A stretch of 64,000 nucleotides of DNA from an uncultured Solirubrobacterales bacterium (GTDB taxonomy: Bacteria > Actinomycetota > Thermoleophilia > Solirubrobacterales > JACPNS01), in contig CAKZMQ010000011.1 of assembly GCA_937128795.1 (NCBI GenBank), positions 109,634-173,633 on the forward strand, given 5' to 3'. The first letter of the stretch is position 1. Every line of letters starts with the position of its first letter. The translations under genes were made by a program, and so were the position numbers. The notes beneath the pieces are model-generated. The model saw only the letters and a list, made by a program, of their open reading frames with translations, did not search any database and had not been told where the DNA came from. Of this stretch, positions 33,508 through 41,962 are shown in pieces.

Positions 33508-34983
33508 TCACGGAATACGTAGGCGCGCATCCACGCCGTCGTCGAAAGCGCGCGCGGCCTCGAGGTCCGATTGCGCCGAGCCGGTTGACGACCAGTCGAC
33601 CCCGCCGACCCATCGGAGGATTCGTGAAACCGATCTCCCAAGTGGACCGGGATTCCCGCCCCGAGAGAGTGCCCGCAAGGCGCCCAGGTAGTCCTCGCGA
33701 TACGAGATCGGAACGATGAAACGACACAGGTCGGCGGCGGTGAGTTCGGCATTCATCATCAGCCGCGCGGTACGCCCGTTTCCGTCTGCGAAGGGGTGCA
33801 CCTCGGAGACCAGAAACATCATGAACACCGCCCGCGCGTAACCTGCGGAAAGCGACTCGTAGTACGGCCAGCCCGCCCGAAGCGTGCCCTCTACAAGCTC
33901 CGGTTGAACAAACAGCGTCGCGCCAGCCCGATTGACTCGCTCCTTGAATTCGCCCGGCCGCTTGTCCGGACGCTGCTCAAGAACCAGCGCGTTGGTCGAT
34001 CTCGCGATCGCGATCAGTTCGTCTGGCGTCCCTGGGACGGTGCGGTTGCGTCGCTTGTCAACGGCAGCGCGGAAGGTGCCGATGACGTCATGCGCATCCT
34101 CGGGGCGATCGGCGGGCACGATGCCGTCGAAGACGATCTCGCCCGCCTCCTCGACCGTGAACTCCGTGCCTTCGATGAAGTTCGAGAAGTACGCCTCGTA
34201 GAACGCTGCGATCTCGCCGACGCCCGAACAGATCGAAAGGCCGGTCGGCGCTTGACCGAGCAGCTCGTTTCGCAACAGATCAAAAAGGTCGATTCGAGGC
34301 CCGTCGTACGGCACGCCTTGCCTTCGAGCCAACGCCTGCGCTCCGGCCAGCGGTGCGTCGCGCGTCCCGAGGATCGACCCGATGATCTCGTCGAGCTCTC
34401 GGTAGCGCGCGAGCCACTGATCGCCCTGCTCTGTCGCGAGCGCTCGCGCGTCATCGCGCAGACGGTTCAGTTCGGTCTCGCCGTCGCGATCGGCCAGGCC
34501 CGACAGCCAATTCTCCAGTTCCGATCTGGAGAGCGTCCACGGTGGTGCCTTGCCCCCTCGCGATGGAATCAGATTGTCGAGCGCGGCGCGTGACCGGCTG
34601 GAGAGAAACAATTCAGGTAGTCCCACGTCCCCGTCCAGTGGACCTGGCCCGGGCCTGAGCGTGATGTCCAGCGGCCCGACCTCGACGGTGTCCACTGATT
34701 TTCGGTTGCCGGCGTCCACGTACAGTCGTCCCTCTTCGGTCGGTCTGGCGAGAACGGCGCTACGGCCGATCAGCACTGACCCGGGGTAAAGGAGCCCGAG
34801 AACCTGAAGCCAGTTGCGCCGCACGACGCGCTCAAGCGGCTCGTCGATGTTCTCTGTGTACAGACCCCGCGTGATTCGACGAGCCTTTCCGGCACGCGCA
34901 AGCCTCCTCGCACGGTCGAGGTCTGAAGGGATGACCACTTCGCCGGCACGCTTGCCGTCTAGAGCTGGATTGGAATCGGCCAT
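33508..34983 (-). CDS. Fic-domain AMP-transferase with AbiEi-like N-terminus
   Basis: A 491-residue Fic protein, expected to transfer AMP or another nucleotide group to a target protein. The catalytic loop HPFADGNGR (396-404) is intact. An inhibitory-helix motif, S267-NFI-E271-G272, lies before it, so the protein should be autoinhibited in the manner of class II Fic enzymes. Residues 18-45 (DLDRARRLARAGKARRITRGLYTEN) look like the winged-helix start of AbiEi antitoxins, followed by the RNWLQVLGLLYPGSVLIGRSA segment seen in the same group. The single gene thus joins an antitoxin-like DNA-binding module to a Fic effector. A three-unit repeat array lies just upstream. Confidence 0.82.
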   Translation of the reverse strand: MADSNPALDGKRAGEVVIPSDLDRARRLARAGKARRITRGLYTENIDEPLERVVRRNWLQVLGLLYPGSVLIGRSAVLARPTEEGRLYVDAGNRKSVDTVEVGPLDITLRPGPGPLDGDVGLPELFLSSRSRAALDNLIPSRGGKAPPWTLSRSELENWLSGLADRDGETELNRLRDDARALATEQGDQWLARYRELDEIIGSILGTRDAPLAGAQALARRQGVPYDGPRIDLFDLLRNELLGQAPTGLSICSGVGEIAAFYEAYFSNFIEGTEFTVEEAGEIVFDGIVPADRPEDAHDVIGTFRAAVDKRRNRTVPGTPDELIAIARSTNALVLEQRPDKRPGEFKERVNRAGATLFVQPELVEGTLRAGWPYYESLSAGYARAVFMMFLVSEVHPFADGNGRTARLMMNAELTAADLCRFIVPISYREDYLGALRALSRGGNPGPLGRSVSRILRWVGGVDWSSTGSAQSDLEAARAFDDGVDARLRIP

Positions 34984-34996
34984 GACGCAAATATAC

Positions 34997-35070
34997 CCGT
35001 TTGGAGTCAGATAAGCGGTCTGAATTGCCGTTTAGAGTCGTTTTAGCAACGAGGATTGCCGTTTTGGGTC
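34997..35070. repeat. Three operator-like direct repeats with 31-bp period
   Basis: CCGTTTGGAGTC (34997-35008), CCGTTTAGAGTC (35028-35039) and CCGTTTTGGGTC (35059-35070) start exactly 31 bp apart, close to three helical turns. The last two also share flanking ATTG before and AGCAACG after. The first unit begins 14 bp upstream of the fic start codon. This suggests cooperative binding on one face of DNA, perhaps by the HTH part of the Fic protein itself. Confidence 0.65.
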
Positions 35071-35089
35071 GAAGAGCAACGTTTTGTCG

Positions 35090-35172
35090 GGCCCCTTTAT
35101 CGGTTGAGAAGGGGCCTCAGCCCGTTTGCCGGCTTCCCGACAGGCTTTGCGACGCCTTGGCAGGCCTGTCGG
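35090..35172. repeat. Two hairpin-forming inverted repeats
   Basis: GGCCCCTT (35090-35097) pairs with AAGGGGCC (35109-35116). CCGACAGGC (35137-35145) pairs perfectly with GCCTGTCGG (35164-35172). Neither is followed by a good T-tract. They fill the space between the fic control region and repeat copy B, where I see no gene. Confidence 0.5.
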
Positions 35173-35241
35173 CGAACGCAAAATGTGCGCCGGGATCAGA
35201 CCCGTTGCACGTTAAAGCGGCGCAAACCCGCATAAAACCTA

Positions 35242-35474
35242 AGCCCTCTTCCGGACTCGAACCGGAGACCCCTTCCTTACCATTCTGCACTTGGCGACAA
35301 ATTAGGGTTGTTGAGGCTCAGATGTGGCTTGGGAATGGGACTCTCTTGGACTTGATTGTCTGAGGGAGTCCCGTTTTCTTGAGAACTTGTTCGTGTTTTG
35401 TTCTCTTTTTTCGCCTGTCGTGCCTCAAACCGAGACCCGGAAGATCAATGTGTCCTCGGGAGCGGGGGAATTCC
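35242..35474 (-). repeat. Long direct repeat copy B with tRNA-Thr 3' half
   Basis: This is the partner of the repeat at 24204-24431. The tRNA-Thr 3' half (35242-35282, minus strand) is identical in both copies. The following 128 bp, which has no tRNA character, carries all of the roughly 11 differences. The AGCGGGGGAATTCC block recurs at 35461-35474. Outside the repeat the two sites have unrelated neighbours. The start of the OLD-like nuclease follows within 10 bp. Confidence 0.75.
35337..35411 (+). terminator. Two hairpins with T-tracts in repeat B
   Basis: GGGACTC (35337-35343) pairs with GAGTCCC (35366-35372), followed by GTTTTC. GAGAAC (35381-35386) pairs with GTTCTC (35400-35405), followed by TTTTTT. 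The second is the better terminator form. Both would end plus-strand transcription before the nuclease gene, unless its promoter lies within the repeat. Confidence 0.45.
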
Positions 35475-35482
35475 GGACACAC

Positions 35483-37912
35483 ATGCGCCATAGACTCCCG
35501 ACAATCATGCTTGATTTCCAAGGAATCGAGATGAGGAGCCGGCCTCCTCACGACCGACGCCTGCTCCTGGTTGGAGACGTGACCGCAATCGTTGGTGCCA
35601 ACAACTCGGGCAAGACGCAGCTATTAGGTGCGATAAGGGATTCACTCACTGGCTATGACGAATTCAGCGACTTCAGATCCTATGAATGGCTGAATGCAAG
35701 AGACTACGACGAGGTGGATAGCGCCCTGTTTCTCGCGGGTGACGTTGAAGCCTTGCTTCGCCTGACCACACATCACAGCTCACTAGTCATCGATTCCGAT
35801 GAAGCACCCCCGCTTGACCTAGCCACCCATTCAATTCCGGTCGATTGGCAGCTTCCATTTGACGGAGTCGACCAGAAATCGCATGATGTAAAAGGCCAGC
35901 TACTTGAGTCCTTCAGACGCAAGCTTGATGGGGCAGCGGCACCGCATCGTGATTCGTGGGAGGTGGTCCTAGACAGGCTCTCGCGGTCAAACCTGTTCTC
36001 GGTCGGGGACGGCCTTTGCCTTTGGTGGATCAGGTCGAGCGGCGACGACTACGAACTCAAGACGGCATTGAGTGAGCTGAAAATCGAGGGTTGGTCAAAC
36101 GACGGAATCCTTTGCCCTGTGCTCCCGGTAGGAGTATTGCCCGGCAAGGCGATACCCGAAGTGGTGTCGCTGCCACGTCGTATCCAGGACGCGTTTGCTG
36201 ACCTCAAAACGGCGATCGAGGATGCAATACATGCGCACTTGAGGGTCGTTGAGATGGAGGAAAAGCAACACGGCTCGTCATTCGCAGAAGGCCACGAAGC
36301 CGTGAGTGGCTCTCCGGATATGAATGAACGCTTCTCCTCCGCTTGGCACGAGCATGTCACCCTGCCAGACGGTCGCCGCGCTACGACCACGCCCGCCAAA
36401 GCCCACGATCTCCTCGAGTCGATTATTGACGTTGCGAACCGAAGGCTTCGGCGCGAGGGGTCGATGACTCCTTATCAATTGGTCGCAGAACTGCTCAAAC
36501 CTGACGATGCTGGTGCTGAACTCGAGCTTTCCCTGAGCGACACCAGCTATCCGGAAGACAAGAAGCGCAATCCGAGCAATTTCGACCCATCGCAAGTCGC
36601 GCGCGGATTCCGCATCTGGCTCGATTTGGACCTGCTCCGACTTGTGGAGGATCTCCGTAAATTCACAGAGGTTCGCAATGCGATCTCGGCCCCCGATCGA
36701 GCGATGTTTCTACCCGACTTAGATGGAGTCGAATGGCGGGAGTCGGTTCCGGAATTGGCAATCTTGGTCGATGAAGCCATGCGGGACTTGAGCTCACAGG
36801 GGTTTTCACTTGATATCCCTCCAGGTCTACTGGATCGCGCTAGAACCATCGCTCAATTCACTCGCGACAGCGATTTTCTCGACTTCTCTGACTTGCTCAA
36901 TAATTCAGATGCGGACGCTATACACCCTTTCGTGCCTGCACAGCGCATTGTCGTCATAGATGAGCCAGAGCAGAACTTGAACCCAGCGCTACGACGCAAG
37001 GCGGCAAGTTGCCTACGCGACTTTGCCCTTCAGTCCAGCGCCAAGTTCATCATCGCCACCCACAGTCCGGAATTCCTTCGCATTCACCCTGAGCAGGAGT
37101 ATCTACACCTAAAACGCGATGACCACGGCCTTGCCGAAGTCACGAGGCTCTCGCCCGACCAACTTCGTCAGTTTGAGTTCTCTGAAGTGGTAGAAGATCT
37201 GGGTTTCAACCGCGGCGAGCTTCTCACCTTGACCAACGTCATCCTTTGGGTTGAGGGCGAGGACGACAAGGCACTGCTGGAAAACTTGTTCCGCGACGAA
37301 TTTTGGGCCAACGGCATTCGGGTTCTCGCGATGCACGGTCGCAGCAGAAGCCAGGGCTTGCTCAACATGACCCTCGTTAAGGATGTGATTGATGTACAGC
37401 AGGTGGTGTGGTTCGACCGAATCTCGGACGCGTTCCGAGAGTGGATTGAAAACGGGGACCCATGGGATGATTGGGCGCGCTGGACAGGAAGAAACCGCGA
37501 AGGGTCCGAGGAGGAACAAGATGCCGCGAAGCTCCACCATGAGGCACGGAAGGCAGGGCATCGGATTTGGGCGACAGGCCACCCTGGCAACGACGTCTGG
37601 GAGCTTCTCGACGCCCAAACAGTTAACACGTTCGTTCGCGAACAGGACCCAAAATCAACGTACTCCCATGCCGACCTGGCACTCGACTGGAAGTCGCATC
37701 AAGACGCGACCGGGGCGAAAGACGGCGAACGCAAAGAATTCATCGCTCGCCCGCTCGAAGGCAAGGTCAAGATTGACTACGCCGAGATTGGATGCCGGAT
37801 GCGCGATGCGGGCTTGAACAAATCCGACGGGCCGCTCAAAGATATTGCCGACCTGTGCGCGCAGGCCAGCCTTTTCGCCGACGTTCCTGCAGTAATTCCG
37901 CCACAGGATTGA
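35483..37912 (+). CDS. OLD-like ATPase-TOPRIM nuclease
   Basis: An 809-residue protein from the ATG at 35483, or 801 from 35507. The longer open frame runs through repeat B and is not credible. The N-terminal ABC-type ATPase has Walker A GANNSGKT (38-45), Walker B VVIDEPEQNLNP (DE at 493-494) and the switch His in IIATHSPEF (H527). A TOPRIM domain follows, with WVEGEDDKALLENL (E591) and a later VVWFDRISD. The order ATPase then TOPRIM is that of OLD-family nucleases, which in phage P2 and in Gabija act in exclusion or defence. No UvrD-like Gabija partner follows. Base composition is lower in GC than the flanking genes, suggesting transfer. Confidence 0.78.
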   Translation: MRHRLPTIMLDFQGIEMRSRPPHDRRLLLVGDVTAIVGANNSGKTQLLGAIRDSLTGYDEFSDFRSYEWLNARDYDEVDSALFLAGDVEALLRLTTHHSSLVIDSDEAPPLDLATHSIPVDWQLPFDGVDQKSHDVKGQLLESFRRKLDGAAAPHRDSWEVVLDRLSRSNLFSVGDGLCLWWIRSSGDDYELKTALSELKIEGWSNDGILCPVLPVGVLPGKAIPEVVSLPRRIQDAFADLKTAIEDAIHAHLRVVEMEEKQHGSSFAEGHEAVSGSPDMNERFSSAWHEHVTLPDGRRATTTPAKAHDLLESIIDVANRRLRREGSMTPYQLVAELLKPDDAGAELELSLSDTSYPEDKKRNPSNFDPSQVARGFRIWLDLDLLRLVEDLRKFTEVRNAISAPDRAMFLPDLDGVEWRESVPELAILVDEAMRDLSSQGFSLDIPPGLLDRARTIAQFTRDSDFLDFSDLLNNSDADAIHPFVPAQRIVVIDEPEQNLNPALRRKAASCLRDFALQSSAKFIIATHSPEFLRIHPEQEYLHLKRDDHGLAEVTRLSPDQLRQFEFSEVVEDLGFNRGELLTLTNVILWVEGEDDKALLENLFRDEFWANGIRVLAMHGRSRSQGLLNMTLVKDVIDVQQVVWFDRISDAFREWIENGDPWDDWARWTGRNREGSEEEQDAAKLHHEARKAGHRIWATGHPGNDVWELLDAQTVNTFVREQDPKSTYSHADLALDWKSHQDATGAKDGERKEFIARPLEGKVKIDYAEIGCRMRDAGLNKSDGPLKDIADLCAQASLFADVPAVIPPQD

Positions 37913-38041
37913 CGAACGCGAGCGCCGTCACCGGAGGCGCCCAGGCGTGCAAATCCCATATCTTCACTGCCCCCCGATTGAGACGTCCCGACTCCCACCC
38001 AAGCCTGAGCAGATCAGGTTGGCCGGAGAGCCGGGTTAGTT

Positions 38042-38176
38042 CTAGACCGGCCGCATGACCGCTCCGCACTTCTGGCAGACGAGCGTGCCCATCAGGATCT
38101 GCGCGTCCTCCGTATGCCCGCATTCGGTGCACTCGTAGTTCGTGAAGTCTTCTTCGGCTATGTAGCTGAACGCCAT
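38042..38176 (-). CDS. Small zinc-ribbon protein
   Basis: A 44-residue protein beginning MAFSYIAEEDFTNYECTECG and ending in VCQKCGAVMRPV. C16, C19, C34 and C37 form a zinc ribbon. A strong ribosome-binding site, AGGAGG, lies eight bases before the ATG at 38176, which supports a real gene despite its size. The function is unknown. Similar tiny ribbons bind nucleic acids or act as accessory proteins. It is 36 bp downstream of the next minus-strand gene and may be in its transcript. Confidence 0.7.
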   Translation of the reverse strand: MAFSYIAEEDFTNYECTECGHTEDAQILMGTLVCQKCGAVMRPV

Positions 38177-38212
38177 TGCAATTTCCTCCTGTAGACCTAA
38201 CCGCGCAGTTGA

Positions 38213-38806
38213 CTACTGCCGCTTGAAAGTCCCACAGCCAGAGACCTGGACCGCATAGTCGCCCGCCGCCACCGTAATCACCGCAGGGCCATCGACGTTG
38301 TCGTTGTCGACGATGTCGCTTGTGTCGCCGCTGGCAAGCCGCGCCCAGTAACAGCCGGAGCTTGATTCGGCCTTGTAGGTGCCGGGCTCGATGTCATCCC
38401 CGACGAGGTACATGCCCTCACCTTCAAAGGTGCTTTTGGAGATCGTCGTTCTTGCGCCGCGGATTTCACGGCGAAGCTTTGCGAGGGTGCGGCGTGCCTT
38501 GAGTTCACGTGCCTTGGCTTCCGCTTGTTTTTCATCGGCGGTCTCCTCCAATTCGCTCATTCCGTCGAGCAGTTCTTTCTGCTCGGCGGCTGCGGCGTCG
38601 CGCTTCACGTAGGCGGCGGCGTAGATCGATTGCTCCTTCGCTGTGATGGACTTGGCCTTGTCGACCTCTTCCTGGTTTGGTGCCGCGGCCGCGAAGCCGA
38701 GGAAGAATCCAAGAAACGCAATCAGACTGCCGCGGGCCCAACCCGGGAGTCGCTTCCATGGATTAGGCCGGCCAGTTGACTCTTTGGTGATTTGTGATTC
38801 GTTCAT
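38213..38806 (-). CDS. Membrane-anchored protein with secreted beta domain
   Basis: A 197-residue protein from the ATG at 38806. A single hydrophobic helix (about 25-42) anchors it. Residues 45-125 are a charged coiled coil rich in Ala, Glu and Lys. The C-terminal 70 residues contain GMYLVGDDIEPGTYKAESSSGCYWARL and end in VQVSGCGTF, a two-cysteine domain common in secreted or cell-wall proteins of actinobacteria. The domain is probably outside the cell with a disulfide. No partner or function is known. Upstream codons in this frame are antisense to the AddB-like gene. Confidence 0.7.
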   Translation of the reverse strand: MNESQITKESTGRPNPWKRLPGWARGSLIAFLGFFLGFAAAAPNQEEVDKAKSITAKEQSIYAAAYVKRDAAAAEQKELLDGMSELEETADEKQAEAKARELKARRTLAKLRREIRGARTTISKSTFEGEGMYLVGDDIEPGTYKAESSSGCYWARLASGDTSDIVDNDNVDGPAVITVAAGDYAVQVSGCGTFKRQ

Positions 38807-38914
38807 GCGGCATCGGCCGAGCCCAGGCTCCGATTCCTGACATGTCAGAAATGCCTCGACGCGGTCGGCCCATGCCCGTAGAGTGACCGAGGTGCCCACC
38901 AACCAGATTCCAAG

Positions 38915-41900
38915 ATGCCGATAAACCTCGCGCCCGTATCGCATGGACGGCAGGCGATCGAAGCGCTGTCGAGCCAGATCGCCCAAGCGAAGGCCGACGA
39001 CCCGCTGGCGCCGGTCACCGTTGTACTGCAGAGCCACGCACACGATGCGGCGACAAGGCGAGAGCTCGCCCGGATGAGCACCAGCGGTCTGGCCGGCGTG
39101 GAATTTGTGACCCTTCCCGAGCTGGCCGAACGCATCGCGGTTCTGACGCTCGCCGAGGCCGCCAATGGCCCGTTACTGCCCGCCACCCGCCCGGTACTCA
39201 ACGGCATGGTGCGCAAAGCGCTGATCGAGGAGCCGGGGATATTCGATCCGATCAAGGATCATCCGGCGACCGCCGAGGCGCTCGCCTCGACACACAGCGA
39301 ACTGCGCGAAGTTGCCGATGACGCGCTCGCGAAGCTCGCCGCAACCGGCCAGCGCGCCGCCGAGGTCGTGCGCGTCCATCGCGCGGTGAACGTACAACTT
39401 GAGGACGGTTGGTTCGACTCGCACAGAGCGATCGACGCCGCGACTGCTGCACTCGCAGACGGGCCTCAGCCGGAATCAAATGGCAGCGTTTTCGTTTACC
39501 TGCCGGAGCCGATCCCGTCATCCCACGCCGCGCTGCTTCAGGCGCTCGCCGAGCACACCGAAGTGCTCGTGCTCGCCGCCGCAAGCGGCGACGAGCAGGC
39601 CGATGCGCGGCTGGCGGCGTCGCTCGATCCGCTTGGGCTCGTGCTGGAGACTCAAACGGCGGATGTCGCGAAGTCGATCGAGATTCTCACCACCGCCGAC
39701 GCCGACGACGAAGTTCGGTTCGTCGTCCGATCGGTCGTCGACGCACTCCGCGACGGTGTGTCCGCGCGACGCATCGCGGTGGTTTTCACCTCACCGGAGC
39801 CGTACGCACGCCTGCTCGCCGAGCAGTTCCGCGCCGCCGGCGTCGAGTTCCACGGACCATCGGGCAGATCGGTCAGAGAACTCTCCGCGGCACGCTTCCT
39901 GCTCGGCTTCGTCGGGCTCGATCCCTATCGACTGCGCCGCAGCGAGTTCTTCGGGTTGCTGTCCTCGGCACCAATCCGCACACCCGATGGGGACTTCGTG
40001 CCGCTCAGGCGCTGGCGGCACATCGGGCGCAAGCACTACACCAACGGCAGCATCGACAACTGGGTCGCGCGCCTGCGTGACGCCGGTGAGGAAGCCGCAC
40101 CGCTCGCGGAGTTCGTCAAGGGCGTCGGCGACCACCTTCAGCAAGTGAGCGCCGCGAAGACCTGGTCAGACCTGATCGCCGCCTACTTCCAGATCCTGCG
40201 CGACTACCTGCCGACCGACAACATGCCGCAGAAAGAGCGCTCGGCGCTCGCAGTTGTCCGCGAATCACTCGGCAACCTCGAAATCCTCGACAGCATGGGC
40301 ATCCCGCCGTCGGCGCAGACTCTCAACGAACTGTTGGAGCTCGCGACCGAACGTCGGCAGGTCGCCTCCGGCACCGCGGGCACGGGCGTGCGAGTGCTGA
40401 GCATCACGCAGGCCGTCGGGCTCGATGCCGATGTCGTGATCGTCTGCGGCTGTGTCGAGGGACTGCTGCCGCATCGTCCCGGGTTTGACCCGCTGCTGCC
40501 GACCGCCGATCGGGCGACGCTTCGCGATGCGGGTGCCGAGATCCGCAGTCCGCGTGAATCTGTTCCGCGACAGCACCGCGACTTCCTCGCAGCGATCGCA
40601 GCCGCCGGCAGTCGAGTTGTTTTGACCATGCCGCGCGGCGACCTCCGACGTACAACCAGCCACATTCCCAGCAGATGGCTTCTGGAGATCGCTTCCGCGC
40701 TGGTCGGCGCGGACAAACTCCAACCACGCGAGTTCGAGCAGTTGATGGAAAACTCTTCGATCCGCCACATCCAGTCGTTCGGATCGGGTATCGCTTCGCT
40801 CACCGAGCCCGCCACCGCACAGGAGTTCAGCATCCTCGAGGCGGCGCGGTGCGATCCGGTCGACTCTGAAGATGCAGTGCTTGCGCGCAACGCCGAGCTT
40901 ACGATCGCGCGTCGAGCACACAAGTTCACCCGCTTCGACGGGAATCTCGCAGGTGCGCCGGTGCCGGCCATCGGCGACCTGGTGTTCTCCGCGACCGGGC
41001 TCGAGGAGTACGTGAAGTGTCCGCACGGCTACTTCCTCGGAAGGTTACTCCGCGTGCGGCCGCTGGAGGCAGACGACGAACAGCGCATGACTCCGCTCGA
41101 TCGCGGCTCGCTCGTACACGAAGTGCTTGAGCGGTTCATCAACGACGCGCTGCCGATCGAGTTCGGTCACGTGTGGACGGCCAAGGAGCTCGCGCACCTG
41201 GCGGCGATCGCCGACGAGGTCTGCGATCGCTACGAGAGCGAGGGCCGCACCGGCCACCCGCTGGTCTGGTCAACGGGCCGGCCGCAGTTGATTCGTGAAC
41301 TGACCGAGTTCATTACCCACGAGCAGGAGCGCCGCCGGAGTCTCGGACTCTCGCCGAAGCTGACCGAGTTGAAGTTCGGCTACGCCGGCGACGAGCTGGA
41401 GGATTTCGCGATCACGCTCCCGGGCGGCGGCGTGAAGCTGCGCGGCTCGATCGACCGGGTCGACGTCACGAAGGACGGCAATCTCGCAATCCACGACTAC
41501 AAGACCGGTAAGAAGAAGGGCTTCAGTTCGATCAAGGAGGATGACCCGCTCGGCGGCAACAGCAAGCTGCAACTGCCGCTTTATGGCTTTGCGGCGCGCG
41601 CAGCGGCCGAGGCCGGCGTCATCGAGGGAGCGACGAGTGGCGGCTCGGTAACCGCTGGCTACTGGTTCTTCGGCATCGACAGCGGCGCGCGAGCCGACGT
41701 CGCACTCACGGAGCACGTCGACAATCAGGTACGCGAAGTGCTCGGGTCGATTACTGATCTGATCGCCCGCGGCGTCTTCCCGCAGCGCCCGCCGACGACC
41801 TTCGGCATGAGCGGCTCAGACTGCGACTACTGCGCCCCCAATGGCCGAGGAATCGACGCGGTCCGCGAAAGCTGGTCGCGCATCGAGAACGACCCGCTGC

Positions 41901-41962
41901 TCGCGGACTACCTGCGCCTGGCGAAGCTCGTCGATGAGGATGAGGGCGAGGAGCAATCGTGA
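38915..41962 (+). CDS. AddB-like helicase-nuclease subunit
   Basis: A 1015-residue partner of the next gene in a double-strand-break resection complex. The C-terminal RecB-type nuclease has GSLVHEVLERF, SIDRVDV and IHDYKTGKKKG with D861-Y-K863, then LQLPLYGFA. Upstream lies an inactive helicase-like region, as in AddB. AddB proteins hold an iron-sulfur cluster with four cysteines. Here C702 (VKCPHGYF), C970 and C973 (CDYC) are present, but the fourth, expected about five residues on, is not. The cluster may be lost or use another ligand. The next start overlaps this stop (GTGA). Confidence 0.8.
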   Translation: MPINLAPVSHGRQAIEALSSQIAQAKADDPLAPVTVVLQSHAHDAATRRELARMSTSGLAGVEFVTLPELAERIAVLTLAEAANGPLLPATRPVLNGMVRKALIEEPGIFDPIKDHPATAEALASTHSELREVADDALAKLAATGQRAAEVVRVHRAVNVQLEDGWFDSHRAIDAATAALADGPQPESNGSVFVYLPEPIPSSHAALLQALAEHTEVLVLAAASGDEQADARLAASLDPLGLVLETQTADVAKSIEILTTADADDEVRFVVRSVVDALRDGVSARRIAVVFTSPEPYARLLAEQFRAAGVEFHGPSGRSVRELSAARFLLGFVGLDPYRLRRSEFFGLLSSAPIRTPDGDFVPLRRWRHIGRKHYTNGSIDNWVARLRDAGEEAAPLAEFVKGVGDHLQQVSAAKTWSDLIAAYFQILRDYLPTDNMPQKERSALAVVRESLGNLEILDSMGIPPSAQTLNELLELATERRQVASGTAGTGVRVLSITQAVGLDADVVIVCGCVEGLLPHRPGFDPLLPTADRATLRDAGAEIRSPRESVPRQHRDFLAAIAAAGSRVVLTMPRGDLRRTTSHIPSRWLLEIASALVGADKLQPREFEQLMENSSIRHIQSFGSGIASLTEPATAQEFSILEAARCDPVDSEDAVLARNAELTIARRAHKFTRFDGNLAGAPVPAIGDLVFSATGLEEYVKCPHGYFLGRLLRVRPLEADDEQRMTPLDRGSLVHEVLERFINDALPIEFGHVWTAKELAHLAAIADEVCDRYESEGRTGHPLVWSTGRPQLIRELTEFITHEQERRRSLGLSPKLTELKFGYAGDELEDFAITLPGGGVKLRGSIDRVDVTKDGNLAIHDYKTGKKKGFSSIKEDDPLGGNSKLQLPLYGFAARAAAEAGVIEGATSGGSVTAGYWFFGIDSGARADVALTEHVDNQVREVLGSITDLIARGVFPQRPPTTFGMSGSDCDYCAPNGRGIDAVRESWSRIENDPLLADYLRLAKLVDEDEGEEQS

